Of a stretch of 64,000 nt of DNA, positions 47,501 to 58,170 are shown in pieces. The notes under the pieces were generated by a model, which was not told the origin of the DNA, did no database searches, and saw only the letters and a program-made list of their open reading frames with translations. The stretch is taken from NCBI GenBank assembly GCA_029706075.1, contig JAINUG010000048.1, positions 3,776,501 through 3,840,500 on the forward strand, read 5' to 3'. Positions within the stretch are counted from its first letter, which is position 1, and every line of letters starts with the position of its first letter. The stretch comes from Aldrovandia affinis. Lineage: Eukaryota; Chordata; Actinopteri; Notacanthiformes; Halosauridae. The position numbers and the translations under genes are program-made.

Positions 47501-47673
47501 CGTATATATATAAACTGCCTTTTCTCTTCTTCACCCAAATTAAGTGATATTGTCCACATTCAATTGTCAGGGAAGTCAAAGAATTACATTTACACAATGA
47601 CAATAGAGACCAAAAATATATGTTGACAAAGCCTGAATCAACAAAACATTTTCAGGGAACAGTCTTTCATAAT
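44531..47673. repeat. Tandem duplication block B, copy 2
   Basis: Copy of 31438-34516 with the 5-prime flank and exons 1-4 of receptor 5. It carries a 0.6-kb LINE insertion (44692-45302) and lacks the Tc1 of the other copy. Confidence 0.85.
44692..45302 (-). mobile_element. LINE 3-prime fragment
   Basis: The minus-strand frame reads SNDWLTLRTPRVSTELGRSA, FSFCAPDSWNALQ, a reverse transcriptase C-terminus of a LINE family other than L2. The 3-prime tail 'aataaagcttgaatgaatg' is at the left end. The block B copy (31594 region) has no insertion. Confidence 0.75.
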
Positions 47674-48739
47674 ATTTCAGATCTATACAGAAAATAAGCA
47701 CAACCAGTACACCAAAAACCACCAATGTTTTTTTTTTTTTTTGAAAAAATTCAATTCTGTTATTATTCCTTGACAATTTGTACAGGTAGTATTACTCTGT
47801 TCGGGGAGAAGGCTAGAAATCTACAAATTCAAAGTTTTCAATATTTAACATGATTCATACCTACCTGCCTCATTAGAACCATTGTAACATCCTGTTATCC
47901 AGCCTCTTGCTGAAAAAAATCCCTGTAAGAACTCTTAAACTTTGATGATCTGGCCTCTGGTTTTACCTGTCGTTGTTATTTGCTTGACAGAAGTCCTTAC
48001 CTAGTGCAACTCATGTTTTTACATATTATCCATTCAAAGAGTAGAATATTTACAGAAGACATTCAGGGGTACAATGGCTATGCCACACCGAGGAGTTAAT
48101 GTTCCTCCATCACAAAGACAACATATCATCTGCTTTGAACATATTGTCCTGCAGCTGTGTCTGTTGGCAGTTTTGGTTTTAGACCTGTCACAGCAAGGTG
48201 ATGAGGGGCTAGCAAAATGTTTAATTTGGTAAATGTCTGTACATTAATGGTCATTTTTTAGATGCAGAGGAAAACATCTACATTGCAATGCAGGGGTGCC
48301 AGGAGTGGACGACCAGAGCTCAGGAAAAGGAGGCCACAGAGATGGACAACTCCCTTTATGGTAATAGATCCAGTTGATAATTGCAATGACTGCATATACA
48401 GGTAACTGCCAAAATAAATAAAGAAAAAAAACATAAATAGGGCGTTGGGCCATCATGAGCCACCAGAACAACATCAATATGCCTTGGCATGACCCTAAGC
48501 ATGATGGGATCTTAATTGCTTAATTAACTTGGGAATCACACCTCTGTGGAAGCACCTGCTTTCAATATACTTTGTATCCCTCATTTACTCAAGTGTGTCC
48601 TTTATTTTGGCAGTTACCTGTAGATTCATATGGCCCCACAGTTCCTCCAATCAGCAATAATGTTGATCAATGTCACCTGTACAATATACAGTTCTCACAG
48701 ATTCATGCACACAATGACATCCTCTATGCTAAATCATAA
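45903..48739 (+). CDS. Receptor 5: CD2/SLAM-like, distinct tyrosine tail
   Basis: Predicted 299-residue receptor. Exons: 45903-45990, 46114-46383, 46838-47080, 47189-47290, 48262-48360, 48642-48739; all phase 1, frame open. Signal, V-like (30-119), four-Cys C2 (120-200) and membrane (201-234) parts are near-identical to receptor 4; V lacks four codons present there. The tail is unrelated in its second half: AEENIYIAM (Tyr241, YxxM form, similar to LYIAM of receptor 3), DNSLYVPP (Tyr267), HLYNIQF (Tyr281) and DILYAKS-stop (Tyr296). None is a strict ITIM or SLAM ITSM. Receptor 5 has no equivalent of the EEEYTDM exon. The last exon starts 19 bases after a MITE (48397-48622), and its acceptor (ggccccacag) has a weak pyrimidine tract, so exon 6 is the least certain. 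Confidence 0.77.
48397..48622. mobile_element. Short MITE (acaggtaactgcc family) in receptor 5 intron 5
   Basis: Ends 'tacaggtaactgccaaaata' and 'tattttggcagttacctgta' are perfect inverted repeats of 20 bp. The element fills most of the 281-bp last intron of receptor 5, so the branch point and acceptor context of the final exon may lie in transposon DNA. Confidence 0.9.
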
Positions 48740-49205
48740 AGTGAAAAAATCAGGGCTTGAAGCTTGAGCTTAAATGCATTTGTTTGATCCTGAGCAACGC
48801 GCCACATGGATTTGAAAATCAAGGTATACAAACTAATCATGTTTTTTAAAATAATTTCATTTACAGTGACCTGCAAATCTCTATGCCCAAGTCCACACAG
48901 TGGTACGACCAAAGTCACAGAGTAAATGGTGGTCATGTCTGTGTGAAAGAAAACAAAATAAATGGAGTATTGTAAATTCTGTGGTCCACCAAAAGCTTCA
49001 ACATGCACATGTACTGTATATTGATACTATGAATTTTTTTTATTTGCACATTTTTTAAAAGGCATGTTATTCTGTCCTTTTGACAATGTTACAAATGTTA
49101 TAAATGTTAAGCACAGTTTACGACTTGTGATGAATTATAATTATAATTCCAAATCATTAATGAAATGTACAATCCTTCATTTCATCCATATTTTAGGCTA
49201 TCTAT

Positions 49206-49777
49206 ATACACTATATGACCAAAGGTCATTGGACACCCCTACTAATTATTGAGTTCTCAGGGTTTGGGATAGGCCCCTTAGTTCCAGTGAAGGGTATTCT
49301 TAATGCTACAGGATACGAAGACATCTTAACCAATTGGGCATTTTCAACTTTGTGGCAACAGTTTGGGGAAGGCCCTTTGCTGTTCCAGCATGACTGTGCC
49401 CCTGTGCACAAAGCGAGGTCCATAAAGACATGGTTAGATGAGTTTGGTGTGGAGGAACTCGATTGGCCTGCACAGAGCCCTGACCTCAACCCCACTGAAC
49501 ACCTTTGGGAGGAATTAGAACGCCGATTGCGAGTCAGGCATTCTCGTCCAACATCAGTGCCTGACCTCACAGATGCTCCTTTGGCTGAATGGGAACAAAT
49601 TCCCACAGACCAACTCCAAAATCTTGTGGAAAGCCTTCCCAGAAGAGTGGCAGCTGTCATAGCCGCTAAGGAGAGTCCAACTCCATATTAATGCCCATGG
49701 TTTTAGAATGGGATGTCCAACAAGCTCATATAGGTGTGATGGTCAGGTGTCCACTGACTTTTGGCCACATAGTGTAT
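49206..49777 (+). mobile_element. Deleted Tc1 transposon with C-terminal transposase
   Basis: Terminal 'cactatatgaccaaaggtc' at left and 'gacttttggccacatagtg' at right. The frame 49215-49691 encodes the catalytic end of a Tc1 DDE transposase (FQHDCAPVHKARSIKTW, WPAQSPDLNPTEHLWEELER). The N-terminal DNA-binding half is deleted. The copy at 59150-59719 has the same deletion. The antisense open frame is a shadow. Confidence 0.9.
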
Positions 49778-49789
49778 ATATATGGCCTA

Positions 49790-51020
49790 TACAAAACATT
49801 TTTACTCAGGAGAACAATTTGACCTCTAAGTACTTCACTAAGCTCCGCTGACATAATTAAAAACAGCTGCATTATTATTATTTGTATCAGTGTTTTATGA
49901 CATTCTTGAATAACAAATACCACATGAGTAAAAATGTTGTGTTAAATTTCAATAAACAATGAAAACAAAAAGATCTTGGTATATAGACTGTATGTATAAT
50001 CACTTTTTCAAAACAATCACACATAACTTCTTGTTACTTAACTAGCTAAGGGCACAGATGCTGCAGTTAACTCATACAACTGTCACATAAGCCTGTAATC
50101 AATTACAGACACAACTGCACTCCAGTCAATGGTGAACATGCTGTACTATATTAGTGCAACATTATACTTTATTAAATGTTTTGAGAATGGCTCCTATTCA
50201 AAACCACTGACTTGTACTATCATTATCTTAGCTGTTTCATTGCATATTTGGCTGAAATTCACTCAGATAGCGTTGTAAAATATATTCCTTGACTCTCCAA
50301 CTGATCCGTTCAGGCAGGGTCCCCATTTAAAATGTGGTTGCATTTAACCCCTGATCGAGCTACCATGAGTCAGTTCTTGGTAACCCGAATGGCCAAGATG
50401 ACAGCCCGAAAGCTCCTATACCACCACGCTAGAGGGGAGTGTCATACAGTTAATGCTAAACACCAAGGAATTAACCAAAGGTGAATGTGAAATCGAGCCT
50501 TCCGTTTTTTTCAACAATACAGGAAAACCAGTTTTCAATCAGAGATTTTATTGAAATGGACATTGTTAACACAATGTGACAGAGAACCACGTATCAACTT
50601 CAACTCTGCACAGTGGTAGGTGGATAGCACCAATGTACAACGTGGTAGTTCGTAGCCAAACATGTGTGTTCTGTCGGTTGTTCGAGTTTGAACAAAATGT
50701 GGTGATCATTAATTGCTCAAATTAAATATGGTGTGGTACTTTTTTCACCATTAGATGTAACCTTATTTATTTTTTAGATGAGACATGCTTAATGTTACAT
50801 TTCAGTTAGCTTATCGATAGTTCAAGCATCATGTGTCAACCATTCCTCCATGGCAGCCTGGAGCGCTGAGCGACACAGCCAACACAGCAGCAGCAGCAGC
50901 TGTTGATAGTTTATGGCTGTAAACCACAGTGAAATTAAAGGTTTTGATGCTCATTTGAATTTCCTGTCTTATTCAGCTTTTAATCAAAACCTCTTTTAAT
51001 CAAAAGCACTTAAAACATAG
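49790..51020. other. Unassigned stretch between receptors 5 and 6
   Basis: No gene or repeat recognised. Receptors 5 (+) and 6 (-) converge here. Confidence 0.4.
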
Positions 51021-51026
51021 TTTTTG

Positions 51027-51395
51027 TGGGCCTCGGATAGCGTAGTGGTCTAACACACTCGCTTTGACTGGTGCTTTGTGTATGTGAGCTGCCTATTGCG
51101 GTTGCGGTTCGAAACCCGACTGTGCCAGACTGGCCCTGGCCGGGAGCCCCGTTTGGGGGCGGAATTTGGCTGTCTGCCCCAGGGTGAGGTGGGAGGGTGA
51201 GCTGGCATGAACTTGACGAGAAGTGGGAAGGGTGTCTACAGAAAGGGGGGCAAGTTCCATCTCGGAGCAGGTGGATCATCGCTGGCCTCGGGGAATTAGT
51301 TTGTCCCGGAGGATGTGCGGCGAGTTCTTGGGGGAGGGCAAATAGAAATAAATAGAGGGTATAATTGGCCACTAAATTGGGAGAAAAACAGGAAG
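51027..51395 (+). mobile_element. tRNA-derived SINE, near full length
   Basis: Box A 'tagcgtagtggtctaa' and box B 'ggttcgaaacc' spaced as in tRNA genes, then a long body and the tail 'aattggccactaaattggg'. The tail is shared with the SINEs in receptor 2 and 3 introns. Confidence 0.85.
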
Positions 51396-51728
51396 AAATC
51401 AGAAACAAAAACATAGTTTTTGTGATTTAATATTTTAATGTGCTATACTTCATTGGTATCAGAAACAAGTTTGCCAACGTTCCCACATGAAAGTTATGCG
51501 CTGCCTTGTGGGACTGCCTGCCACAGTCAGCACTGGTACATTCAGGATTGGATCCCAGACTGTGAAGCTCATTCACATACTGGAACCCAATGTATTAGCA
51601 GGATGGGCCACCCCACAGATATATTTATTATATTTATTGTCTAATATTCTGTATAGTTTTACTTAATATTCCTTATTTTGTGTTTTATATTTTGGCACAT
51701 ATTACATTTTGTTATTGCCCCCTGGAGA

Positions 51729-54240
51729 TCAGATGAAGGTGGACATCTCTGGTCGCATGGTAATATTGGTGTAGATCCCCTCTTCCTCTAGGATGGAGGG
51801 TGGCGGTGGTGGGAACTCGTCCGTGCCAGTCACCTCACAGGTCTCTAAGACTTCTGTGGGAACCATGGTAGCTATGAGGATGCAAACGTCAAGAACACAG
51901 AGTCATGCAAGAACAACACACATACATTCACTGTTCATAAATTTTAACAAGACACCTTTCTTTAAAATCAATCAAATCCATTATCTTGTCATTAACCTTC
52001 GCCTTGAAATTATATTAACTTCAAGTTTACTTCTGAATACTCCATTCTCTCTGTTTAAGCAATATCATTCATTTTTACATTTTAAATGACATCAACATAT
52101 TACAAAAATCTTTCATAATGCTTAAAATATTGCAGTGTAGTGTGCACTGTGTACAGTGCATGAAATAATTGTGATTTTAGCTAATTGTATTATAATAAAG
52201 CCTAACAAGCAATTGCAAAAATATAAAAAGGTTAAAAGAGACTCCACTTACTCAATTCAAGGCTCTGTCCATGCCTATGCCATAGGTTATGCCTTAGACC
52301 ACAATACCCAGTCACAGATAACATTGCCACAATGATAACACTAAAGCAAGGTGCAAGGATGTATGCAATTTTATCTCGGTTGGTACCTTCAAGATAAAAT
52401 CACAAATAAAGAAACAAATTATAGTAACACATAGCGACTTTTGAAATACTGTGACAATGACAACTGGCCTCCATCATACGACTCTCTTACCCATGCATGT
52501 AAAAGACACAGAGACATTCTGGTCAGGGTATTCCTTGAGCATGCAATACAGTTCCCCAGTAAAATAGTCCAAGACCAGGTCATTTTTCTCCAGAGAACTT
52601 CCATTTAAGATCCACAGAGTCTGGAGCTCTGAATTCACCGAACAGCGATACTTTGCTTTCACATCAGATAAGCAACTGTACTCAATTAAAGGCTGGGGCA
52701 CTATGGAGGAGACAGAGAGCACCACAACTGAGAAATTGCCAATTGTCAACACCATAGAGTAAGTGCTACAGTGAAGTGTTTGTAACAGTTGCCCCATTAA
52801 AAACCATATGGCATTACGCATACCATGTGATACTTGAAAAGATCAAAATGAAAAGCACATAATGTAGTAGTTGCATGCCATAAACCACTAATGGTTGATT
52901 ACAATGTTGATCCTTTAACATTGTGGTGGTATTCAATAAAATAATGGTTACTTTTACAGAAAACCATATAAGGTGATTGTACATAATGGTTTCTTACACC
53001 AAATCAGCAGAAGTTGTGGCACAATGATTTCACAAAACTCAGAAAGGCATACTGTACTGGTTATATTGCATAAACCACTCTTACATACTGCCATTTTGCA
53101 TACCATGTAAACAATATAATGTAGTGGATAGAGTGCATATACTATGCATTGGTTATGCATTACAATGTAAGTAGTGTATAACACAGATGATGCATTACAT
53201 ATAATGTGTTTGTTTGCATTGTGGAATTACTGTACCTCTCATGACCAGCTGTGCTGACCATCTGAGTCTGAGATCCCCATCAGATACGTCCAGCGTGTGA
53301 TTCCCCTCATCACTGATGTCCGCTCTGAGCAGCGTGCACTTTCCAGTGGTAAAGATCTTTACACGGCTCGAGTACTCCTCTGTGTACACAGGCCTGGATT
53401 GCTGGAGCTGAGCAATGAGGGATCCGCTTTTTTCCCATTTTGCATCAGAAATGTTGGAGAGTCCCACAAGGTTTTCCTCAAAAACAGCTACAGGGGCCCC
53501 CAAAACTCCATGCACCTCATGGAATCCTTTCACACCTGCAGAATACGAAGAGACAAGACATGCCCGTCCATCTTTGCAGCCACGTAGCCACGACCCCAAA
53601 TAAATGAAATGATCCTGATGCATAGAACACAAAACCAAGCTCTACTTACATATGAGGATTACATTGATCACAGCATTGTGTATACATTTGCCTGCCATAT
53701 CAAAGAGCTGCACCTCATACGGTCCAGCATCCTTATCCTGAAGTTTTTCCAGCTTCAAAGTCCTGTTTTCATGAAACGTCAACCTGTCTGCATATCTCTG
53801 ATCCACATCATTCTTTTTCCATTTGAAAAGATAGATGTTGTTTTTTTTCAATGTCAGGTCAGAGGTGCTGTCCAACTTCTCTAGGTTGAGAGGGAAGAGT
53901 ACAGATTCTCCCTGGAACTTATGAACTGTAGACTTATGAACTGAATTTCCATTCGCTGCAATAAGCAGAACAAGTTCAGTAAAATGACTGAATGAAATAT
54001 GACTGCAATAATAATGAATAATTAATTAAAATAACCTTTAAAATAATTTGAATTATTCAAAATGATTTAAAAAATGTATTACATTTCTATTGTCAATTTG
54101 TCATGTAATGCAAGAATGGTATGCAGTGCATTTAAATTAATTGCATTGCACAATAAAACTATATTGATTGAATCATATTTACCGGATACAAAATATTGTG
54201 CATTCCAAATAAATGGCAGAAAATAATAGCTCCAATCCAT
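51729..54240 (-). CDS. Receptor 6: three-Ig CD2/SLAM-like, minus strand
   Basis: Predicted 377-residue receptor. Exons in transcript order: 54240-54183, 53955-53650, 53535-53236, 52700-52491, 52386-52252, 51853-51729; all GT-AG, phase 1, frame open. Signal peptide about 1-20 (MDWSYYFLPFIW; G at -3, G at +4). V-like domain 1 (residues 20-121; FKWKKNDVD, NRTLKLEKLQDKDAGPYEV, 102 codons like receptors 1-3). V-like domain 2 (122-221; DAKWEKSGS, DISDEGNHTLDV). Four-Cys C2 domain (222-291; YSC, YRC, LYC, FTC). Membrane segment 292-336 (YILAPCFSVIIVAMLSV). Tail with PPPPPS and one tyrosine in EEGIYTNITM (Tyr364): ITIM-like but Gly at -2, also Y-x-N, the form bound by GRB2 SH2 domains. An in-frame ATG at 54300 gives a longer, less signal-like start. 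V-V-C2 order is unusual for the family. Confidence 0.8.
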
Positions 54241-55779
54241 TGCCCAAGCCAAGACAAGCCGAGCTGAATGTCTAGCTATGCAGCGGACAATGGTTTGCAT
54301 GCAGCATTATCTTCAGCTCCTCTTAAACCACAATCTATTAGACTGTTGTTAGATTCACTGAAGAACTGATACCATGTAATTCTCAGATGGGAACCAAAAG
54401 TGCACGTAGTCACCATTAATGGGGACCAATAAATATCACAAGTGCCAGTGACACGTGAGACTGAGCTCATAGACTAAGGGGTGTTCATCACCTGAGTGCA
54501 AGACTATGCTCTAAGGTAACATCAAAAATGAAGAGCAGAAGCATGAGTTGTACAAAAACAACATTTGAATAAAAAACAACATGATGACAACAAGGAATGT
54601 TTTTGATATTAAATAGCTCAGGGCGTCTGCAAGCCAACATCAAGTGCTCAAGAATGAAAAGAAAGTAGACAAACTCCAGCTCTGTTAACAGTAGGTTGGC
54701 TAACTAAAAAAACAATAGTTATCTAGATAATGTTTCTCAAAAAAACATCTAATAATAGTAGGTTGACATTTTAAAGGGAAATGGTAATCTCACTTACTGT
54801 ATCTACCAAGCTGAATTACATTCAGCACATTAATTTGTATGATCATGTAGGTAGCTGGCTAGCTAAGCAGTAAATGAGTGATCATGCAGACTTCACATCA
54901 CTAGGCTAATCGAAATGTTTGCAGAGGTTAAATGAAGGGATTTTTCTTGAACACTAAATATGTGCCATTACAGGGTGGTGATATCTCGTAGAAATATGTG
55001 TAGCTTACAAAGTACTGCTCAGTCAATTTATTGGAATTGCTCAGTGGGGACAAGCCCCCTTCCCTTTTTGACAGGAAGTTCATCTGCTGCTGACTATTTT
55101 AAGCCAGTCTGCAAGCACAGAGAAGAAGGCATTGTTATTTAAAGGGAAGCAGGCTCATGAAAGTAGTAGTACTTTATCAGGTCCTCCCAAGTACAAACTC
55201 ACTGAGTTTCATCTTTGTATGATTCTTCCCATGAATGCCTATCCAGCTGTGCTGGCTCCGCCTTGAGAATGTTTACTCTTTGGTGTTCCTAACACAAAGC
55301 ACGCTGAATGAGTTTGGAATTAAAATGTCTTACATTTTAAATGTCTAAGGGAGTACTTATGCTTCATATTCACATTTTTATGAGGTTTTGGTTGTTTGAA
55401 CAAAACACTTTTGTTTGTATTTTTGTTAATTGGCTTGATATTTTTCATATAAAAATAAAATAAAGGCCAGCTGCTGAACTTTTGTTCACTTGTTCAAATT
55501 GTCACTTTACTACTTATTTAGAGATTGGTGATATATGACAGATATATTGGAAGGTTGTTGGGTTTTATTGAAAAGCATGCTGTTTGAAAAGTTATATCAG
55601 TGGAGACAATTTCACCCAATAACAATAATGTTAATGGTATAATTTACATTTATTCAAAATTCAACAAAATTATCTAATTCTAATATATTATGGCAATATG
55701 AGTATTTTCATCTAATAATGGATAAAAAGGATAGCTACGCAAAGATTACAGCTTTCATCCTTGCTTTTCTCTGCACTTG
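54241..55779. other. Upstream of receptor 6
   Basis: No gene seen; presumably includes the receptor 6 promoter, which I cannot place. No recognised repeat. Confidence 0.4.
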
Positions 55780-56522
55780 CACTGAGTGGCTGATTATGGT
55801 TACATAATTTGTTTGGGGCTACAAGAAGGCATTAACCTATGGAGTGAGAAACTTTCCATACTGTCACCTCCTCGATGTGTTACCACCACTGTTATGCTGG
55901 TTATCCTTGATCAGGTGTGGATGGTTTGGAACTCTCATGGCTGCGTGTTTTCTCTGTCCCTCTCCTAATAGGTATGCTGCCATAGCTTACACCTGTTGGG
56001 GCTATCTGTATATTTCCTATGCTTGTGCTCCCCTGCTCTTACATAATGCTACTGGCTATAGCACTGCTTTTTTTTTCTGACTGCATGTTCTCTTCTCTGC
56101 CTCGGCCTCTGACTCGGGGGCACCTGCCCCCGAGCCCTAGATCCTGCGAGAAGTGTGAGCTGCCCCCATCAACCCTCAACCCCACGCCAACCCCAGTTCC
56201 TGGATCTGGACCCTCTCCACGTGGTTTAGCCCCCCGTTGACTACCTAACTCAGGAGGGGCAAAGTCTTTCAGCCCTGAGCCACCTTGGACTGACCATGAC
56301 ATGGTCTTTTTGGACATACCCTGTGCCGGCCAGAAGAGGATGGGCTCCCCCCCTTTTTAGTCTGGTTCCTCCCAAGGTTTCTCCCTACCAAGGGAGTTTT
56401 TCCTTGCCACTGTTGCCTTTAGGCTTGCTTTTGGGGGTCTAGGCCTGGGTTCCCCCTCTGTTAAGCGTTTTGTGACAATTCTATTGTGAAAAGCGCTATA
56501 CAAATAAATTTGATTTGATTTG
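55780..56522 (+). mobile_element. LINE 3-prime end
   Basis: A LINE 3-prime UTR-like stretch: 'ggagtttttccttgccact', then 'gaaaagcgctatacaaata' followed by (atttg)n. The 3-prime end resembles that of the L2 element at 40651-44535. It includes a perfect 10-bp inverted repeat CTCGGGGGCA / TGCCCCCGAG around 56112-56133. Confidence 0.65.
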
Positions 56523-56767
56523 ACTAACCAGGTGCACAGTAATAGTCAGACCAGCCTCTTTTGATTAGAGGCCACAAATTTAATTGCATTTGATAACTGT
56601 GTTGTAGTTGTAGTGTACATGTTTTCAATCCTCAATATAGAATAAATGATCGAACCAACCACAAAAATCTTTAAAGAGTCCAGTTGAGTTGTTTAAAAAA
56701 AAAAAATAAAAAAAAAGGATGCCTTTCTGTTTTCATTACATATTTTCAGCAAGCATTCAATTTTTTC

Positions 56768-56870
56768 CACCTACATAACAACCCTTCATGTTTTGTGGGA
56801 AGTCAACACATCTCTCCTCACAATTTTCATTCTTCATCAGTGTAGATAGCACAAAAACAGGCCATCTATG
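56768..56870 (+). pseudogene. Relic membrane exon of a short-tail receptor
   Basis: Aligns along its length with the membrane exon of receptors 1 and 2 (for example 'catctctcctcacaatttt' against 'catttctcctcacactttt', and 'cttcatcagtgta' against 'cttcttcagtgta'). The acceptor is lost, there is a one-base deletion near the start, and TAG appears where the receptors read on. Paired with the tail relic at 58053. Confidence 0.75.
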
Positions 56871-56879
56871 TTCTGTAAT

Positions 56880-57390
56880 GCAGTTTACTTGCATTTCAAG
56901 CAGACCCCAATATCCAAAATGAACTTATATTGTGCATGAAAGAGACAGCCTTCATACAGAAGGTTCACTTCTGGACTTTTTTTTCGATTTCTCCTTGGGA
57001 CTATGTACGTATTATTGTTATGATTATTATGTATAGGGACAACTTTTATTTAAAAACTACAGGAGGGACTCAAGTACCTTGCATCTGTCCCCATAACCTG
57101 TTGGACAAGAAAACATTGTTATTAAACACAGTGCGGTCACACAATGTTTAGATAGTGGTTGCACAGCATTTACATTCAAAATCTGAAAATCACCAGTCTC
57201 TTCCTTACGCTGTTCCAGCACCAGCGTGAACATTTTTTTTGCCAAAGGACAGGTAATGTTCAAACTAATCCTCATAATTTCATACAAACCTATTTGCTAG
57301 TTTTTAGACTAGTGAAAATTGTTAGTATTTCATAAGAACTATTTTTACACACTTATATCATATTTTATACAGCTTTTGTACATTATTTTG
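56880..57390. other. Unassigned stretch inside the receptor relic
   Basis: No coding or repeat signal recognised between the relic membrane and tail exons apart from the SINE that follows. Confidence 0.35.
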
Positions 57391-57395
57391 TACTT

Positions 57396-57715
57396 CACTT
57401 TATGCTCTAGCATGGCACTGGCAATGCCAAGGTTGTGGGTTCAATCCCACGGGACTACACGTCCGTTGTTCGGATGGGATGGTAAAAACTGACAACCTGA
57501 CTCTCTGTGGTCATAAAAGATCCCATGGTGCTTCTCGAAAAGAGTAGGGTGTTAACCTGGTGTCCTGGGCAAATTCCTAACCAAGGCAATATACGTATAT
57601 ACAATTCATTCCCTCCCTCCTTGCCTCCCCACTGTGTATCTGATGTGTAGCGCACTATGGCTGCTGTTCATCCGCATTCATCCAGGTGGGTGCTGCACAT
57701 TGGTGGTGGTTGAGG
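57396..57715 (+). mobile_element. tRNA-derived SINE (second family)
   Basis: Box B-like 'gtgggttcaatcccac' near the start. The body ends in 'caggtgggtgctgcacatt' and a 'ggtggtggttgaggtgag' run. It differs from the SINEs at 12385 and 51027. Confidence 0.65.
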
Positions 57716-58052
57716 TGAGTTGCTCCTATCATTGTTCCTTGAACTTTTGTTTCTTTTAGGGGACAGAGAGGGAACTTTCCACGTTTTCCTCCACCAAGCA
57801 ATGGCTAGTTGGTTAAACAACTAACTGGTTTGCAAATTTGGTACTAAATTGAGCTGCACCCTGGCAGCCACAACCCCCAAGAAAAGGGAGTTAGTCATAG
57901 TTGGGGATTCGGTTATTAGAGGTATATTAGTGTATTCACATGAAAAGGAGTCTCGGATAGCATGTAGCTGGAACATGTAGGCAAGCTTCTGGCCAGATCA
58001 GGAAATTCTCATCACACAATTGATATGAGCATGAAACTTGTTGTGATTACAG

Positions 58053-58170
58053 GTGAAACTCAGCAGCTGAGATCATAACGGCTCCCTCTTGTGGAGGTGA
58101 CTGGAAGTGAGCAAGATGAAGGGACTTCAGTTTATGCGCATGGAAGCAGCGTGATGAAGGCATGTTTAAA
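58053..58170 (+). pseudogene. Relic tail exon of a short-tail receptor
   Basis: After an acceptor (tgattacag) the phase-1 frame reads ETQQLRS then TAA. The following bases (CTCCCTCTTGTGGAGGTGACT) match the tail exon of receptor 2. The stop makes it non-functional. With 56768-56870 this is the end of a dead short-tail receptor. Its 'agtgagcaaga' resembles the relic at 22.26 kb more than receptors 1 and 2. Confidence 0.75.

Noticed and set aside
48867-48925. Alternative last exon for receptor 5 (after 'tttacag')
   Set aside because: In phase 1 it gives VTCKSLCPSP... to a stop, while the more tail-like NLYAQV reading is out of phase. The exon at 48642 is in phase and gives a coherent tail.
49226-49660. 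144-residue open frame on the minus strand (and the same at 59168-59602)
   Set aside because: Antisense to the Tc1 transposase; it has no features of its own and repeats wherever the element does.
23974-54240. SLAM-type switch motifs (TxYxxV/I)
   Set aside because: I looked at every tail tyrosine of receptors 3-6; none has Thr at -2 with Val/Ile at +3. Only DVVYAQI fits the ITIM form.
56112-56133. Strong GC hairpin as a terminator or RNA gene
   Set aside because: It lies inside a LINE 3-prime end and has a loop of only two to four bases; no support for an independent function.
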